A stretch of 64,000 nt of DNA from Eunapius fragilis (GCA_963681505.1 OY811971.1:9171991-9235990); one strand, 5' to 3'; positions 49,701 to 53,497 are shown, counted from the stretch's first letter. The notes: generated by a model from the letters alone, not told the origin. Numbers and translations are program-made.

Positions 49701-52700
49701 CGTGCTGTGTGCGGGAATAAACCCGCGGTATCAACAGCATGCATACGCCCTTCAGGGTTATCGGAAGGGGACGGTTCGATCGCTGCCGGTTCTCCATCAG
49801 TCATAGATGTGATCGCTGCCGGGTCGCCTTCAAAAAGTAGAGAGTTCTCGGCCGTGGCTGGTTGCTTTTTACTTGCAACAAGAACGAAGCAATTTATATT
49901 TCTACATTCATGCATTATACTTACCTGCCCATTCTTCTAAATGATGCACTCTTTAAAAAAAAACTCATTTTTAATTAGCTGAGCGCAAATTGGTGGCCAG
50001 TGTTCTTAGCTGCGGTTTGCGATACTTACGTAACACACTTGTGGCGTATAAACAAACACTTTATATTAGTGCCCAGTATAACATTTAAGATGGCGGACAC
50101 TCGTAAAACTCGATGCGGTCCCTAGAGCCTGTCTATAAACAAAATTTTTATTCCATAAAAACGACAATATTGATGGTCCCTTCAATCCTGAAAAAAAAAA
50201 TTTCTGTTTATCGATCCGGAAATTCATCTCAATTTAGAAATCTGCGCTACGATGATAAATTTTATTTAACCCTTTCACCACCTACTAAAGTCAAATATAT
50301 AAACAGATTCTACGTAAATTGAGCTTCAATTTGATGCTAAAGAAGGCACTACCAGGCAAAAAATGGAAAGGTTATGAGGCTGCAAAGTTGCAAAAATTCA
50401 TTATTCAGGGCAGCATATTTCGTAAACCATTCAAGTTATAAACTGAATAAGCGGTTAAAGTAACATTCCCCCAAAGACAAACAAATATGAATAATTGCAT
50501 CGGGATCGGAAGATGTGAGGCACGCACTTACCCCACTTATAATGGAATGACCCATGTGTGATGATGAACCTTGTCCCTCTTAGGCACATAATTGAAGTGA
50601 AAAGCAGATATGGCATTGGACCCATGCAATTAAGGTAGCATAGGATACCTCTCCCTTGAAGGAAAGTAGATAGGCCAGACGTTTGTACATGTGGCATGAG
50701 CCCCCCATTCCTCTGGGAGTTGAGAACACTGATGTAGTAAAAACATGGCTAAACCGATTGAAGTTAGAACACAGCCATAGAATGTATAAAGTAGCACTCA
50801 CATCAAAATTCAAAAAGCATTCACTTGTCATACTTTTTTCAATTGTATGCGTAATGCATTAAGAAACTCATTCGTTTTTTTTTGCTTGTAACATAGTATG
50901 ATTTTAAAAATACATTGATTAACATGTAGTAAATTTAACATGCTCGACACATTGACCAACAATAGAGCAATGGATACCAAAAATATGCATTTCTATTTAT
51001 AATGAATTTTCATTCTTGGTCCTACACGTAGGACTTGGCTCTGGAGATGAAAGGTTAAATTAGTACTTACATAGCGCATGATGAATATAATTAGTACAAT
51101 TACTTCCACTGCTTGTGACCTTACTTAATATGTTCGGACAGCTGAGGCAAAATATTGATAACTTGGGCAAACATATTGAAATGAAGGCTGCTGGATTAAA
51201 CAAGGTTAGTGTTCTAGCTGTAATAAATGTTTATTTACCTCAATATTTTTGAGTAGGCAATTGATGGACAATTGCAACAAGTCCTGAAGTGTGAGGAAAA
51301 AGCTACACTGCAACAAATTGTAGGAGGAAGGGTGTTACCTTATGGGTATTGGCATCCTTTTGTATTGCCGACACTGCAATAAATAGCTCATCATTTTAAT
51401 TATAACTTAATTGCTTATTTGTGGTGGAATTACCGTACACAGCAATGCAATCATGAATGGTTTTAATTAATAATTAATGAATATTGCGTATAAAATCAGC
51501 CTGTTGAATGGAAGCTTTATTTATCATTTGCCCTGGCATTGCCTGGGTAAATGTACGAATTGGTTGCTTGATTATACTTAATTGAAAGGACTGTGCTTAT
51601 GTTATGAGTGGGATGGCTAGTTTAGCATCTTGAGGGGGACAAGCTATTGTCCTGGCCAACAATCTTTGGCTGCAAGTAAGACCCATTAATGACAACTATG
51701 AATAGTGTACGTTTCAATTTATGATTTTATTAAGGTTCAGACGAAACTATACTGATTTAATTGTATTTATCCTCTCCTGCATTATCGCCTTTGTCAGTCC
51801 TATATTGGTGTGTGGATTATATTCTATTCGTAGTAATGTAATGAGGTACTTTGTAGATCCTGCTAATGTAAATTGTACATATTAATTTTTTTCTATTACT
51901 CCATTATTTTTCTCCACCCATGGTTTCTTAAATATTACTATTTTTACCCTACTATTGTACAGAGATTGATACAAAAACGTGTACTGCTGGTACACAATTA
52001 CAGCCTTTACATATGCTGATGTTTTGACCCTGCGAATATGTTTATTCATGTAACATTTGACTGATCAATTAGTATTAAATGAAATATGATTTGTTTCTCT
52101 CCACATAAAGCAAAGTCAGCAACATGTTTGTTCAGCACTATATTGGTAATTAGCATTAATGAAAAAACTAGCCAGATAAGGGCAATGTGGTTTTTTTTTT
52201 CTTGTATGCATTTGTTTGTTCTAATTCTAACATAGGGACCTTTTTTGCACTTCCTAGGAGTTGGATGAACAGCAGCAATTAAATAAGCAGCAATTGCTAG
52301 TACAGCAGCATCTTGTCATGACTCTCAAAGAAGTTCAGTCTATTAATGGAATGAGCCTGTACTCTCCTGAGACCATCATAATTTTACACAACTTCTCACA
52401 TTATGCACAAAACGAAACATATGAATGGTTCAGCCCTCCTTTCTATACACACTGGGCAGGCTACAAGTTGTGCTTAAAAGTGTATCCAAATGGCTATGGA
52501 AGTGGAAAGCGATCGCACCTCAGTTGGTTTATATACTTAATGAAGGGTGAGTTTGATGCCTCTCTGATGTGGCCATTCAGTGGATCCATTACTGTTCAGC
52601 TTATTAATTGGAAAAATGAATTTAATTATAGTAAAGTGAAAACAGCTGAATTTGGCCCTAGCAGTGATGTTGCAGCAAATTCAAGAGTAGATGTTGGTAA

Positions 52701-52836
52701 CATAGCTCCTCAAGGTATTGGATTCATAAAATTTGCTGCACTTAAGGAATTGTACAATACTGCAACTGATGTTGAATATCTTCAAAATGATTCTCTGAAG
52801 TTCAAAGTGTCCAAAATTGAGGTATTCAGCAAGTGA
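13576..52836 (+). CDS. Coiled-coil plus MATH/TRAF-domain gene, about ten visible exons over 39 kb
   Basis: Ten exons on one strand join without a frame change: 13576-13761, 18684-18737, 19178-19231, 35164-35208, 35665-35733, 45227-45298, 47594-47647, 51142-51204, 51257-51319 and 52258-52836. Each internal exon is a multiple of three, starts after AG, ends before GT and is in phase 0. The visible protein is about 412 residues. It has a Ser/Thr-rich N-terminus of about 45 residues, a long Gln/Glu/Lys-rich helical (coiled-coil) region built from the small exons, and a C-terminal MATH/TRAF domain. I see no RING or TRAF-type zinc finger, so it resembles TRAF1-like or other coiled-coil-MATH proteins that trimerise and bind receptor tails or substrates. 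Introns are packed with mobile elements. Further exons may be missed, and exon inclusion may vary. Transcript data are lacking. Confidence 0.75.
13812..13992. mobile_element. Hairpin MITE
   Basis: The left half (GAGCTATCGACCCTACCATC, then CCTAAAGGCTGAA, then CTCGAACAGCTTCGA) is mirrored by the right half (TTCGAAGCTGTAGGCCTAG, then TTCAGCCTTTAGGAATGGTA and GGATCGATAGCCC). No coding sequence is present. Confidence 0.6.
14055..14397. mobile_element. TIR element with an internal minisatellite
   Basis: Inverted ends of about 43 bp start TGGGCTATTCCATTATTTAA at 14055 and end with its complement at 14397. The inside (about 14108-14350) is a degenerate tandem repeat of about 30 bp built on CCCCCTGGACAAGCTTCTAT and CCCGGGACA. 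The ORFs across it merely translate the repeat. Confidence 0.7.
14398..15035. other. No recognisable gene
   Basis: AT-rich sequence without family resemblance. It may include the 3' untranslated part of the minus-strand gene at 15036-16060. Confidence 0.4.
15036..16060 (-). CDS. Plavaka/CACTA-like transposon protein, intron-containing, partial
   Basis: On the minus strand three coding blocks follow one another. About 16050-15890 has YYQSFVGHDFKGWSQVCIF and SPYLSEGDKKVVLAYLK. About 15745-15465 has HLALHLVDSMIKFGPCSAFS, then FESFNSNVRNYNVHGNRLAP. About 15400-15036 ends the protein. An intron of about 52 nt with GTATGT and TTTAG borders interrupts the second block between FSAE and FESFN, and its removal restores a continuous motif. 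The order 'GRDFK-xxxQ', 'FGP-xxFxTExFESFNxxxR' and 'NRxAPS' is characteristic of Plavaka/CACTA-related transposon proteins. The 5' end and the catalytic part are missing or unrecognised. Confidence 0.5.
16600..17225 (+). pseudogene. 3' end of a Ty3/gypsy-like pol with part of a 3' LTR
   Basis: WQGPYKVL, YLDRLKPYVQSQKRK and a terminal RRSTRSRRKPEKFGHNIYD are the usual end of a Ty3/gypsy integrase: the GPY motif, the 'VDRLKPY' motif and a basic tail. Frame changes near 16680 and 16800 break it. After the stop at 17081 comes AAGGGGGAGGGAGGGGGAG, a good polypurine tract, followed by TATTATAGCATTCG, the likely LTR start. The rest of the element is absent, and the LTR end is not clear. Confidence 0.6.
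17226..18190. other. No recognisable gene
   Basis: Open frames here show no family features. The stretch belongs to the first large intron of the MATH gene. Confidence 0.4.
18191..18372 (-). repeat. Tandem pair of a tRNA-like SINE candidate
   Basis: Two direct copies of about 95 bp (18191-18290 and 18291-18372) read on the minus strand as GATAGCTCAACTGGTACAGCTC, which matches a tRNA A box, followed about 25 nt later by GGCCCAATCCTA, a weak B-box match. The segment ends in the small palindrome AATCCTATAAGGATT. A third, more diverged copy lies at 18838-18930. It could be a SINE head or a chance similarity. Confidence 0.35.
18684..18737 (+). CDS. MATH gene, coiled-coil exon
   Basis: 54 nt between ATCAG and GTGAAT, encoding ELEELKRVISELKDAQMQ. 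A clear heptad pattern (L/I at a/d positions) continues the helix of the start exon. Confidence 0.7.
18838..18930 (-). repeat. Diverged third copy of the 18.2 kb repeat
   Basis: Shares TGATGCATCCTTATAATAT, the GCTGTAC and GTTGAGCTATCTGCACCGTT segments with the tandem pair upstream. The A-box match is interrupted. Confidence 0.35.
19178..19231 (+). CDS. MATH gene, coiled-coil exon
   Basis: 54 nt between TACGCAG and GTAAGT, encoding NIESFKAQSQAMDIKVQN. Phase 0 at both ends. Confidence 0.65.
19371..19520 (+). repeat. Fragment of the dispersed GGTCATTCCA repeat family
   Basis: Begins GGTCATTCCATTATAAGTGGGG and continues TTCAGATCCTGATGCAATTACTCAT, then GGATGGATGTTACTT. The same blocks recur at 29283, 48040-48365 (inverted), 48645 and 50553 (inverted). 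Confidence 0.55.
20121..20136 (+). repeat. G homopolymer
   Basis: A run of about 14 G between short inverted TCAATTAA and TTGAAG segments. Confidence 0.6.
20228..20522. mobile_element. Hairpin MITE, copy 1
   Basis: Two arms of about 140 bp form a near-complete hairpin from ACAAGTAAGGAAAAATATTC to its complement at 20522, around a short loop near 20370. A second member of the same family, with the same block order, lies at 22821-23112. Confidence 0.7.
20528..20565. repeat. Left member of an inverted pair flanking the minisatellite region
   Basis: ATGTCTATTTGCATCC followed by ATGTGTACAGTGGTACACAA. The reverse complement, with small changes, is at 22600-22645. Confidence 0.45.
20566..21176. 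other. AT-rich stretch with repeated TGTACA palindromes
   Basis: No gene is seen. GTGTACGCCTGTACAC at about 20894 and GTGTACAGGTGTACAC at about 21018 repeat the palindrome found at both outer edges. Confidence 0.4.
21186..22070. repeat. 21-bp minisatellite with higher-order structure
   Basis: About forty copies of a 21-bp unit (TACTTGCACTTCCTCTACCTC). A larger block of variant units (CTCCACTTGCACTTCCTCTA, CCCCTACTTG, TTGCGCAC, a CAATACTTG unit) occurs twice, near 21400-21600 and 21735-21930, so a segment of about 335 bp was duplicated as a whole. All six frames are open, since the unit has seven codons and no stops. The long ORFs on both strands are therefore expected by construction. Confidence 0.9.
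22071..22385. repeat. Degenerate 15-bp minisatellite
   Basis: Units resembling GCCTCCACTATTCGT, with alternating TTTGTGCCTCC and TTCGAGCCTTC forms, follow directly on the 21-bp array. On the minus strand they would encode Glu/Ala/Arg-rich pentads. Confidence 0.7.
22600..22645. repeat. Right member of the inverted pair flanking the minisatellite region
   Basis: ATGTGTACAGGTGTACACAC followed by GGATGCAAATAGAC, inverted relative to 20528-20565. Confidence 0.45.
22646..22800 (+). repeat. Internal fragment of the dispersed GGTCATTCCA repeat family
   Basis: The blocks GGTTTACGAAATATACTGC, CTCATAACCTTTCCATTGTT and ATTAAATTGAAGTT match 48775-48900 in the same order. Confidence 0.5.
22821..23112. 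mobile_element. Hairpin MITE, copy 2
   Basis: A nearly perfect hairpin: the left arm from ACAAGTAAATAAAAACATTC through GGCAATGGTGGTGTAAAAAG is mirrored on the right, ending at GTTTTTATTTACTTGT. The loop is near 22955-22970. The arms match each other better than in copy 1, so this copy is younger or has been homogenised. Confidence 0.75.
23275..23600. repeat. Tandem repeat of about 50 bp split by a poly-C cassette
   Basis: Units of the type CTCGATACCTTGCACGTCGA, then GAGGTCCGTTCCTTTTCAGG, occur at about 23288-23335 and again at 23487-23580 in more diverged form. A cassette CGCATTTTGTATCGGGCC, AGAAGCAGACAGCACC and C(n) lies between them. That cassette is the unit seen at 1186-1475. Confidence 0.6.
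23960..24270. repeat. Dispersed repeat copy B (partner at 1490-1830)
   Basis: Shares its block order with copy A. The trinucleotide run here is (GAA)n at about 24048-24080. No coding function is seen. Confidence 0.5.
24514..24860 (-). pseudogene. N-terminal fragment of an RT-type retroelement protein
   Basis: The minus-strand product begins MLTKARPTFARALLSALKDV and contains CLKLFMFPKCVLPSMK. A 'RPTFA-AL--AL' and 'LLMFPKCVL' pairing is what I remember from the N-terminal part of retroelement ORFs common in sponges. The RT of the same kind may be the one at 55456-56983. Frame and ends suggest a fragment. Confidence 0.3.
25150..25666. mobile_element. Foldback element, about 0.5 kb
   Basis: The outer ends GGGCAAAGAAATCTGTATG and CATACAGATTTCTTTGCCC are inverted. 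Further inside, ATCGATTCCTC, GTGAAAGTA, CCCAAGTACAA, CTCGCTAAAACCT and TTTTAACCCGG recur in inverted order around a centre near 25350. It is not coding. Confidence 0.6.
25953..27760 (-). pseudogene. hAT transposase, DUF4371/ZMYM1-like, broken copy 2
   Basis: On the minus strand about 27760-27515 begins with KERRQCFLKILSNMRFLARQ and LPLRGHDDE, the typical N-terminal segment. About 27450-27180 contains GQCYDGASAMSG. About 27179-26460 covers HCYGHSLNLACNDT, CPTRWTTNAE and the LSMSAAEGQ segment. About 26351-25953 ends with VLPATNATSERSFSTLRRIK and EHRLTLFGKF, the hAT dimerisation domain. Frame breaks lie near 27490, 27180 and 26400. It is the same family and orientation as copy 1 at 4242-5765 but not a recent duplicate. 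The DDE-type catalytic residues cannot be placed with certainty. Confidence 0.8.
27922..27975. repeat. Small hairpin
   Basis: AGTCTCGTTCCCAGACCC, a short loop TAATGTA, then GGGTCTGGGAATGAAACTA. A perfect-looking stem of about 18 bp, perhaps a MITE end or a decayed hairpin element. Confidence 0.45.
27980..28415. other. No recognisable gene
   Basis: AT-rich intronic sequence. Nothing supportable was seen. Confidence 0.4.
28418..28470. mobile_element. Possible left end of a pogo-like transposon
   Basis: AGTGCTCCCGGGTATTATGACGAA is followed by CCGGGTATTTTGACGAA, a repeated 17-bp motif. It lies about 0.6 kb before a pogo-type DNA-binding ORF. A matching inverted end was not found downstream. Confidence 0.3.
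29055..29309 (+). pseudogene. Psq/CENP-B-type helix-turn-helix of a pogo-like transposase, truncated
   Basis: The product contains LIHHALQRVRAGESLNSIAK and AAGIPEATLRHYQRK, a Psq-type helix-turn-helix: an A-x6-V-G-SL-xxAAxxxGIPxxTL-R arrangement found at the N-terminus of pogo, jerky and CENP-B relatives. After TDEEELGLATG the frame runs straight into GGGTCATTCCATGG, the start of the dispersed GGTCATTCCA repeat, and stops soon after. This looks like disruption by that insertion. The expected DDE domain is not adjacent. One of this kind lies at 34141. Confidence 0.6.
29283..29570 (+). repeat. Dispersed GGTCATTCCA repeat copy inside the HTH ORF
   Basis: Begins GGGTCATTCCATGG and includes TATGGATGTTACTTTAACGC, GAATGGTTTTCAAGA and TGAATAATTAATTGTTTTCT, matching the order of blocks at 48645-48830. 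Confidence 0.45.
29941..30240 (+). other. Ala/Pro/Val-rich ORF on a tandem repeat of about 50 bp
   Basis: The frame starts MFLFIGSKKQQHAMDEPLAA and then repeats VPEPPVAGVVHVPDHDPAAD and similar. At DNA level three to four units carry CCTGATCATGATCCAGCAGCTGATGAACC. The frame is lost after about 30135 while the DNA repeat continues to about 30240. A similar AAAAAGCAAC(C/A)A start follows an AG in the palindrome arms at 49321, suggesting a shared source. I do not recognise a function. Confidence 0.35.
30360..31153 (+). other. Thr/Pro/His-rich ORF on a degenerate minisatellite
   Basis: From about 30360 to 30990 the DNA repeats CTCACACCGATCACGTTCTCC-like units of 15-30 bp, giving proteins such as TPITFSPLT. 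After the repeat the frame ends in a non-repetitive tail with VPPEPYWPRGPPTYLSG and KPYWTSGPATNWPAGHPTIW, which looks more like coding sequence. It could be a low-complexity protein whose start lies further upstream or in another exon. No family is recognised. Confidence 0.35.
31510..34070 (-). pseudogene. Unclassified transposase-like gene, minus strand, several frame breaks
   Basis: Reading down the minus strand from about 34065: MSNLRDFCCDPFK with an early in-frame stop, VCQNCLRKIRKC (a Cys-rich start), a Gly-Pro-Ser-Ser repeat, then FSNPNFRAVKVLAESI, then KVGFSKFAELRPKECVLA followed by GTHSVCVCMIHQNVKLM. Further down is IYMSEGCAGQYKNCYNF with DFGVPAEWHFFATC, then AGGTVKRTATKASLQRP and a tail with YVMQVNQEAWLVEVNF. 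These blocks occur in this order in uncharacterised repeat-encoded proteins of insects, cnidarians and sponges. I cannot name the superfamily. The 'S-E/D-GCA-QYKN' and 'GGTVKR' parts may belong to a nuclease fold. Frame shifts lie near 33240, 32900, 32660 and 32140. Confidence 0.5.
33655..33860 (-). repeat. 21-bp coding minisatellite (GPSS repeat)
   Basis: About nine units of GCTACTGGGGCCTGAAGCTAA-type encode a seven-residue repeat (ASGPSSL and AAGPSSL) inside the minus-strand ORF 33431-33928. The frame is preserved throughout. Confidence 0.85.
34141..34965 (+). pseudogene. DDE_1 (pogo/jerky/CENP-B-like) transposase domain with one in-frame stop
   Basis: The first part contains GNLDETFVRFD, and after an in-frame TGA at 34528-34530 the same frame continues with CLDGHGSHKQLEVAKLC and LLVFSPHCSHILQPLDLSCF. 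The NLDET aspartate, LDGHGSH aspartate and QPLD aspartate are the catalytic triad of DDE_1 transposases. The N-terminal HTH and the first part of the core are absent here. A Psq-type HTH that could belong to the same element lies at 29055. The C-terminal tail (WQKAFAPENIKGAFWAAGIS) is also typical. Apart from the stop, no frameshift is seen. Confidence 0.75.
34966..35163. other. Intron flank, no gene
   Basis: AT-rich sequence between the DDE_1 remnant and a MATH gene exon. Confidence 0.4.
35164..35208 (+). CDS. MATH gene, coiled-coil exon
   Basis: 45 nt between CTATACAG and GTATGT, encoding VEQNIQTLDRGMKKQ. Phase 0 at both ends. The preceding intron is about 16 kb. Confidence 0.6.
35665..35733 (+). 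CDS. MATH gene, helical exon
   Basis: 69 nt between GTCCAG and GTAGCC, encoding VRQGGEYHEDIRYLRGALKD followed by SER. Phase 0 at both ends. Confidence 0.55.
35734..36510. other. Intron sequence with an (AAATT)n run
   Basis: A short pentanucleotide run lies at about 35932-35953. A possible 24-nt exon just before the BEL insertion is described in the findings. No other gene is seen. Confidence 0.4.
36516..36650 (-). repeat. 3' LTR of the BEL/Pao element
   Basis: 135 bp. On the minus strand it starts TGTCTGATATTTAG and ends ATCTTGCACA. It differs from the other LTR by G versus A in the CAATCGCAGG/CAATCACAGG segment. Confidence 0.95.
36703..39984 (-). pseudogene. BEL/Pao RT-RNase H-integrase region with frame breaks
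   Basis: After the TGA at 40006, about 39984-39770 carries the first RT block (MRIVYDASAK). A frameshift near 39770 leads to the main 908-residue frame (39755-37029), with PDIEKAFLMV, the YVDD catalytic box at residues 83-86, an RNase H-like LVGFCDASKRAYAAVVY and CYTDSKIALFW, an integrase zinc finger (CHARVMHS and HECKVCKRF) and the integrase core (FTGVDYIGP, IVSDNSKTF, WWGGFYERMV). A second shift near 37055 leads to the DUF5641-type tail (VGDVVLIHEPNKPRSLW), which ends at 36703 close to the polypurine tract. Domain order is that of BEL/Pao. Confidence 0.85.
40006..42309 (-). CDS. BEL/Pao gag-protease ORF and start of RT region
   Basis: The 767-residue product begins MSEQEIVKKKRIRAG about 30 nt inside the 5' LTR. 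Residues of about 1-110 are helical. About 170-350 is a DUF1759-type gag core (RLPKLELRRFDGELTEW, FWDSYESAIH, AIDKFTYLRSLLEGPA). Two Cys-rich zinc knuckles follow near 385-440 (CCYCGQSHVPNSC and CFVCLKKHHMAKKC). An aspartic protease with LILDSGSQKSYI lies near 505-525. The end enters the region before the RT and is cut by a TGA (40006-40008). The downstream 39739-39984 segment continues in the same frame, so the break may be a point mutation or a readthrough site. Confidence 0.85.
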   Translation of the reverse strand: MSEQEIVKKKRIRAGHRGSVKRITSQAQEMLEGEINVAKLTQYLTSLKDKLGIISTLDSEILVAIEEQDDIANEIEQADITRELIETTMMEIQGALSDLTSSRGRAAQNIPANGQTDAQPRETTTSSSTEVPSSGNQSQQQQRTAETTRDSSDIMPGNAEPAVHVNPGSTSSKVRLPKLELRRFDGELTEWTAFWDSYESAIHNSTDLSAIDKFTYLRSLLEGPAAAAIAGLTLSSPNYAEAITILKKRFGNKQAIVSRHMDTLMNLEAVASQNNYKGLRQLYNLMESHVRGLHALGIPSSSFGTLLASVFMNKLPPELRLTVSREVVEDKWELDAVMKIVEKEIDARERAAVSLCMGGKRQSREQPTVAALLTPSSEGCCYCGQSHVPNSCGIVSNPEARKKALLKGGRCFVCLKKHHMAKKCRSPLRCSTSNGRHHSSICSGTTQGTSPSGALPSRQTSSTQALSSPQSTTLSMYIDMKNPVLLQTATATVYSADRPYATTVIRLILDSGSQKSYITNKLRDSLRLPRKQSQAVSIKTFGSQVERVETCDIVELKFKAKMGTDFELSLFTVPMICEPLSGQPINWAVERFPYLQGLDLADSCDSSDALELSILIGVDQYWKVATGGILRGNTGPTAMETKLGWVLSGPVPGLNRDPSMACLTCSHVLKVDTSINSLPHRLADLEKKLQAFWDLDTLGIVDGENSVYDKFVESVSFQDGRYCVSLPWKTPRLMLPDNFELSQRRLFNLLKRLRQTPHVLTQYDAVI
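42340..42474 (-). repeat. 5' LTR of the BEL/Pao element
   Basis: 135 bp, partner of 36516-36650, followed on its inner side by the TGG-starting primer-binding site. Confidence 0.95.
42480..43180. other. Intron sequence without a clear gene
   Basis: No supportable coding region is seen. The minus-strand frames here lack family features. Confidence 0.4.
43185..43660 (+). pseudogene. Degenerate LINE-type reverse transcriptase fragment
   Basis: SMDAIYIHFNKAFHSVKR corresponds to RT motif A of CR1/Jockey-like LINEs, where D-x4-F-x-KAFD is usual (the key aspartates are mutated here). Later VLSVVPEGTILGPQLFLLCSN matches the 'GVPQGSxLGPLLF' block, and VEVYADGV is a decayed ADD box. Frame changes and mutated catalytic residues show it is dead. 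Confidence 0.65.
43778..43808 (+). repeat. (TA)n microsatellite
   Basis: A TATA run of about 30 bp downstream of the LINE remnant, possibly in its 3' tail. Confidence 0.8.
43910..44710. other. Intron sequence with a G homopolymer and a short tandem repeat
   Basis: A run of about 24 G lies at 44106-44130. A 40-bp tandem pair built on CTTGGCAGTCATAGGGTTAA lies at about 44510-44570. No gene is seen. Confidence 0.5.
45227..45298 (+). CDS. MATH gene, coiled-coil exon
   Basis: 72 nt between TTTGTAG and GTATGA. The product starts IDWKISNITATVHQLEGR and ends IAALQH. The hydrophobic spacing is typical of a coiled coil. Confidence 0.65.
45299..45790. other. Intron sequence, no gene seen
   Basis: Open frames on the minus strand lack family features. 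Confidence 0.4.
45794..46123 (+). other. Hypothetical ORF of 109 residues
   Basis: Preceded by a TTAG, so it may start as an exon with the GTAAACCC text rather than at a true start codon. The product starts LGKPITPSRACYFEDGISV and contains KAVAYPVPGVGTSVYKSAII and KDVLMSLYGKDWKSADI. It looks moderately coding-like (Gly/Pro/Val alternation, no low complexity). I do not recognise it. It could be an exapted or TE-derived fragment. Confidence 0.3.
46124..47593. other. Intron sequence, no clear gene
   Basis: Contains a three-fold repeat of TTTTTTCTAACCTTGGAG at about 46710-46756. The rest is AT-rich, without coding features. Confidence 0.4.
47594..47647 (+). CDS. MATH gene, helical exon
   Basis: 54 nt between TCGATAG and GTAAGT, encoding YIQNWSNAILSNFTRLHL. 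Phase 0 at both ends. Confidence 0.6.
48040..48365 (-). repeat. Dispersed GGTCATTCCA repeat, inverted copy
   Basis: The minus strand begins GCCGGGTCAATCCATTATA and continues CTTGATGCAATTTCTCACAT, GGTTTACAAAATATAT and ends in GATGAAAGGGTTAAA. It is about 70-80 percent alike by eye to the palindrome arm at 48645. It lies just outside that palindrome, facing it. Confidence 0.5.
48645..50553. mobile_element. 1.9 kb palindrome with mirrored ORFs
   Basis: The sequence from GGGTCATTCC at 48645 to GGAATGACCC at 50553 is an inverted duplication with its centre near 49610. The two arms are almost equal in length and differ by scattered substitutions and small indels. Each arm ends in the dispersed GGTCATTCCA repeat and carries the same reading frame: 49281-49595 plus and 49592-49915 minus, with KKQPATAENSL and SSPSDNPEG. 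In each arm the frame follows a TTGTTGCAG acceptor-like site. It lacks a transposase, so it would be a non-autonomous foldback element or two head-to-head copies fused. Confidence 0.75.
51142..51204 (+). CDS. MATH gene, coiled-coil exon
   Basis: 63 nt between CGGACAG and GTTAGT. The product begins LRQNIDNLGKHIEMKAAG and ends LNK. Only 52 bp of intron separates it from the next exon. Confidence 0.65.
51257..51319 (+). CDS. MATH gene, coiled-coil exon
   Basis: 63 nt between TGAGTAG and GTAGGA. The product begins AIDGQLQQVLKCEEK and ends ATLQQI. Phase 0 at both ends. Confidence 0.6.
51320..52257. other. Intron before the MATH exon
   Basis: Contains ACGTGTACTGCTGGTACACA at about 51980, another TGTACA-type palindrome. 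No gene is seen. Confidence 0.4.
52258..52836 (+). CDS. MATH gene, terminal exon with the MATH/TRAF domain
   Basis: The exon follows TTCCTAG and runs to TGA at 52834-52836, 192 codons. The first 35 residues (ELDEQQQLNKQQLLVQQHLV and on) finish the coiled coil. The rest is a MATH/TRAF-C domain with the hallmark FYTHWAGYKLCLKVYPNG, the GxGKxSHLS turn, LMKGEFDASLMWPF and the late GIGFIKFAALKEL and YLQNDSLKFKV segments. This domain forms an eight-stranded beta sandwich that binds short peptide motifs. Length and order match complete MATH domains, so this copy looks intact. A polyadenylation signal follows. Confidence 0.9.
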   Translation, partial: ELDEQQQLNKQQLLVQQHLVMTLKEVQSINGMSLYSPETIIILHNFSHYAQNETYEWFSPPFYTHWAGYKLCLKVYPNGYGSGKRSHLSWFIYLMKGEFDASLMWPFSGSITVQLINWKNEFNYSKVKTAEFGPSSDVAANSRVDVGNIAPQGIGFIKFAALKELYNTATDVEYLQNDSLKFKVSKIEVFSK

Positions 52837-52984
52837 AAGTCTTGTAGTTATAGTCATCTGTAGATCTACTGTCAATGTATAAATTTATTGTAGGATTTGA
52901 AAATTTTACATAGTATTTTAATGAGGTACTGAGCAGATAAGTTATTGTAAAGTGTACGTATTAAATTTTTTTTCTCCATTTATA

Positions 52985-52990
52985 AATAAA
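52985..52990 (+). terminator. Polyadenylation signal AATAAA of the MATH gene
   Basis: AATAAA lies about 150 nt after the stop codon, in an A-rich and then T-rich context suitable for 3' end formation. Confidence 0.55.
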
Positions 52991-53379
52991 GAAAAGGTCC
53001 TTCCAGTTCACAGTGATGAAATATGAAAACAAATGCTTGTTTTAATAATTTCAACAATGAATCGAAGATGAAGTACAAGAATAATATTATGTGTTGTTTC
53101 CTTAAGGGAAGTGGTCTTTGGATATATGGATATTAGAAGCAGAAAGGTAGTGGTGTTAATCTATTAAACGTGGAATGAAATTCAATGTTCAAACCGCAGT
53201 CATGCGATGCTCCAGAATGTGCACCAAGCCTGGCATTCACAATGTATATGTATATTGTACACCTAGTTTGGGTGAGGTAAGGGGCCAACCTCGCCATTGG
53301 GGCTGGTACTATTAATGCATTTTTTTGCATGGTGGGCTTAGACGGGAAGTAGGCGCTCTAGAATATCACGTGCTCCGTC

Positions 53380-53497
53380 ATGGCGCTACTCGCGTTCTTA
53401 GTAACTTTACAGTTGTGTGCTGCCGCTACGGCTACTCGCGTAGAACATGACAGAGAGTACTGCAGCGTAGAAGGTAGCTGTCAGAGTGTACTACCAG
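53380..53497 (+). CDS. Signal-peptide exon, probable first exon of the dynamin-like gene
   Basis: The ATG at 53380 opens MALLAFLVTLQLCAAATATR, a textbook signal peptide (hydrophobic core, small residues before a likely cleavage after ATA). A Cys-containing stretch EYCSVEGSCQSVLP follows, then a GTAAGG donor at 53498, leaving the exon in phase 1 (118 nt). The start lies about 540 bp after the stop of the MATH gene, with CACGTG just upstream. No downstream coding is visible until 60.5 kb on this strand. The phase and residue at 60538 fit (see 60538-62537). Other exons may exist in between. Confidence 0.6.
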
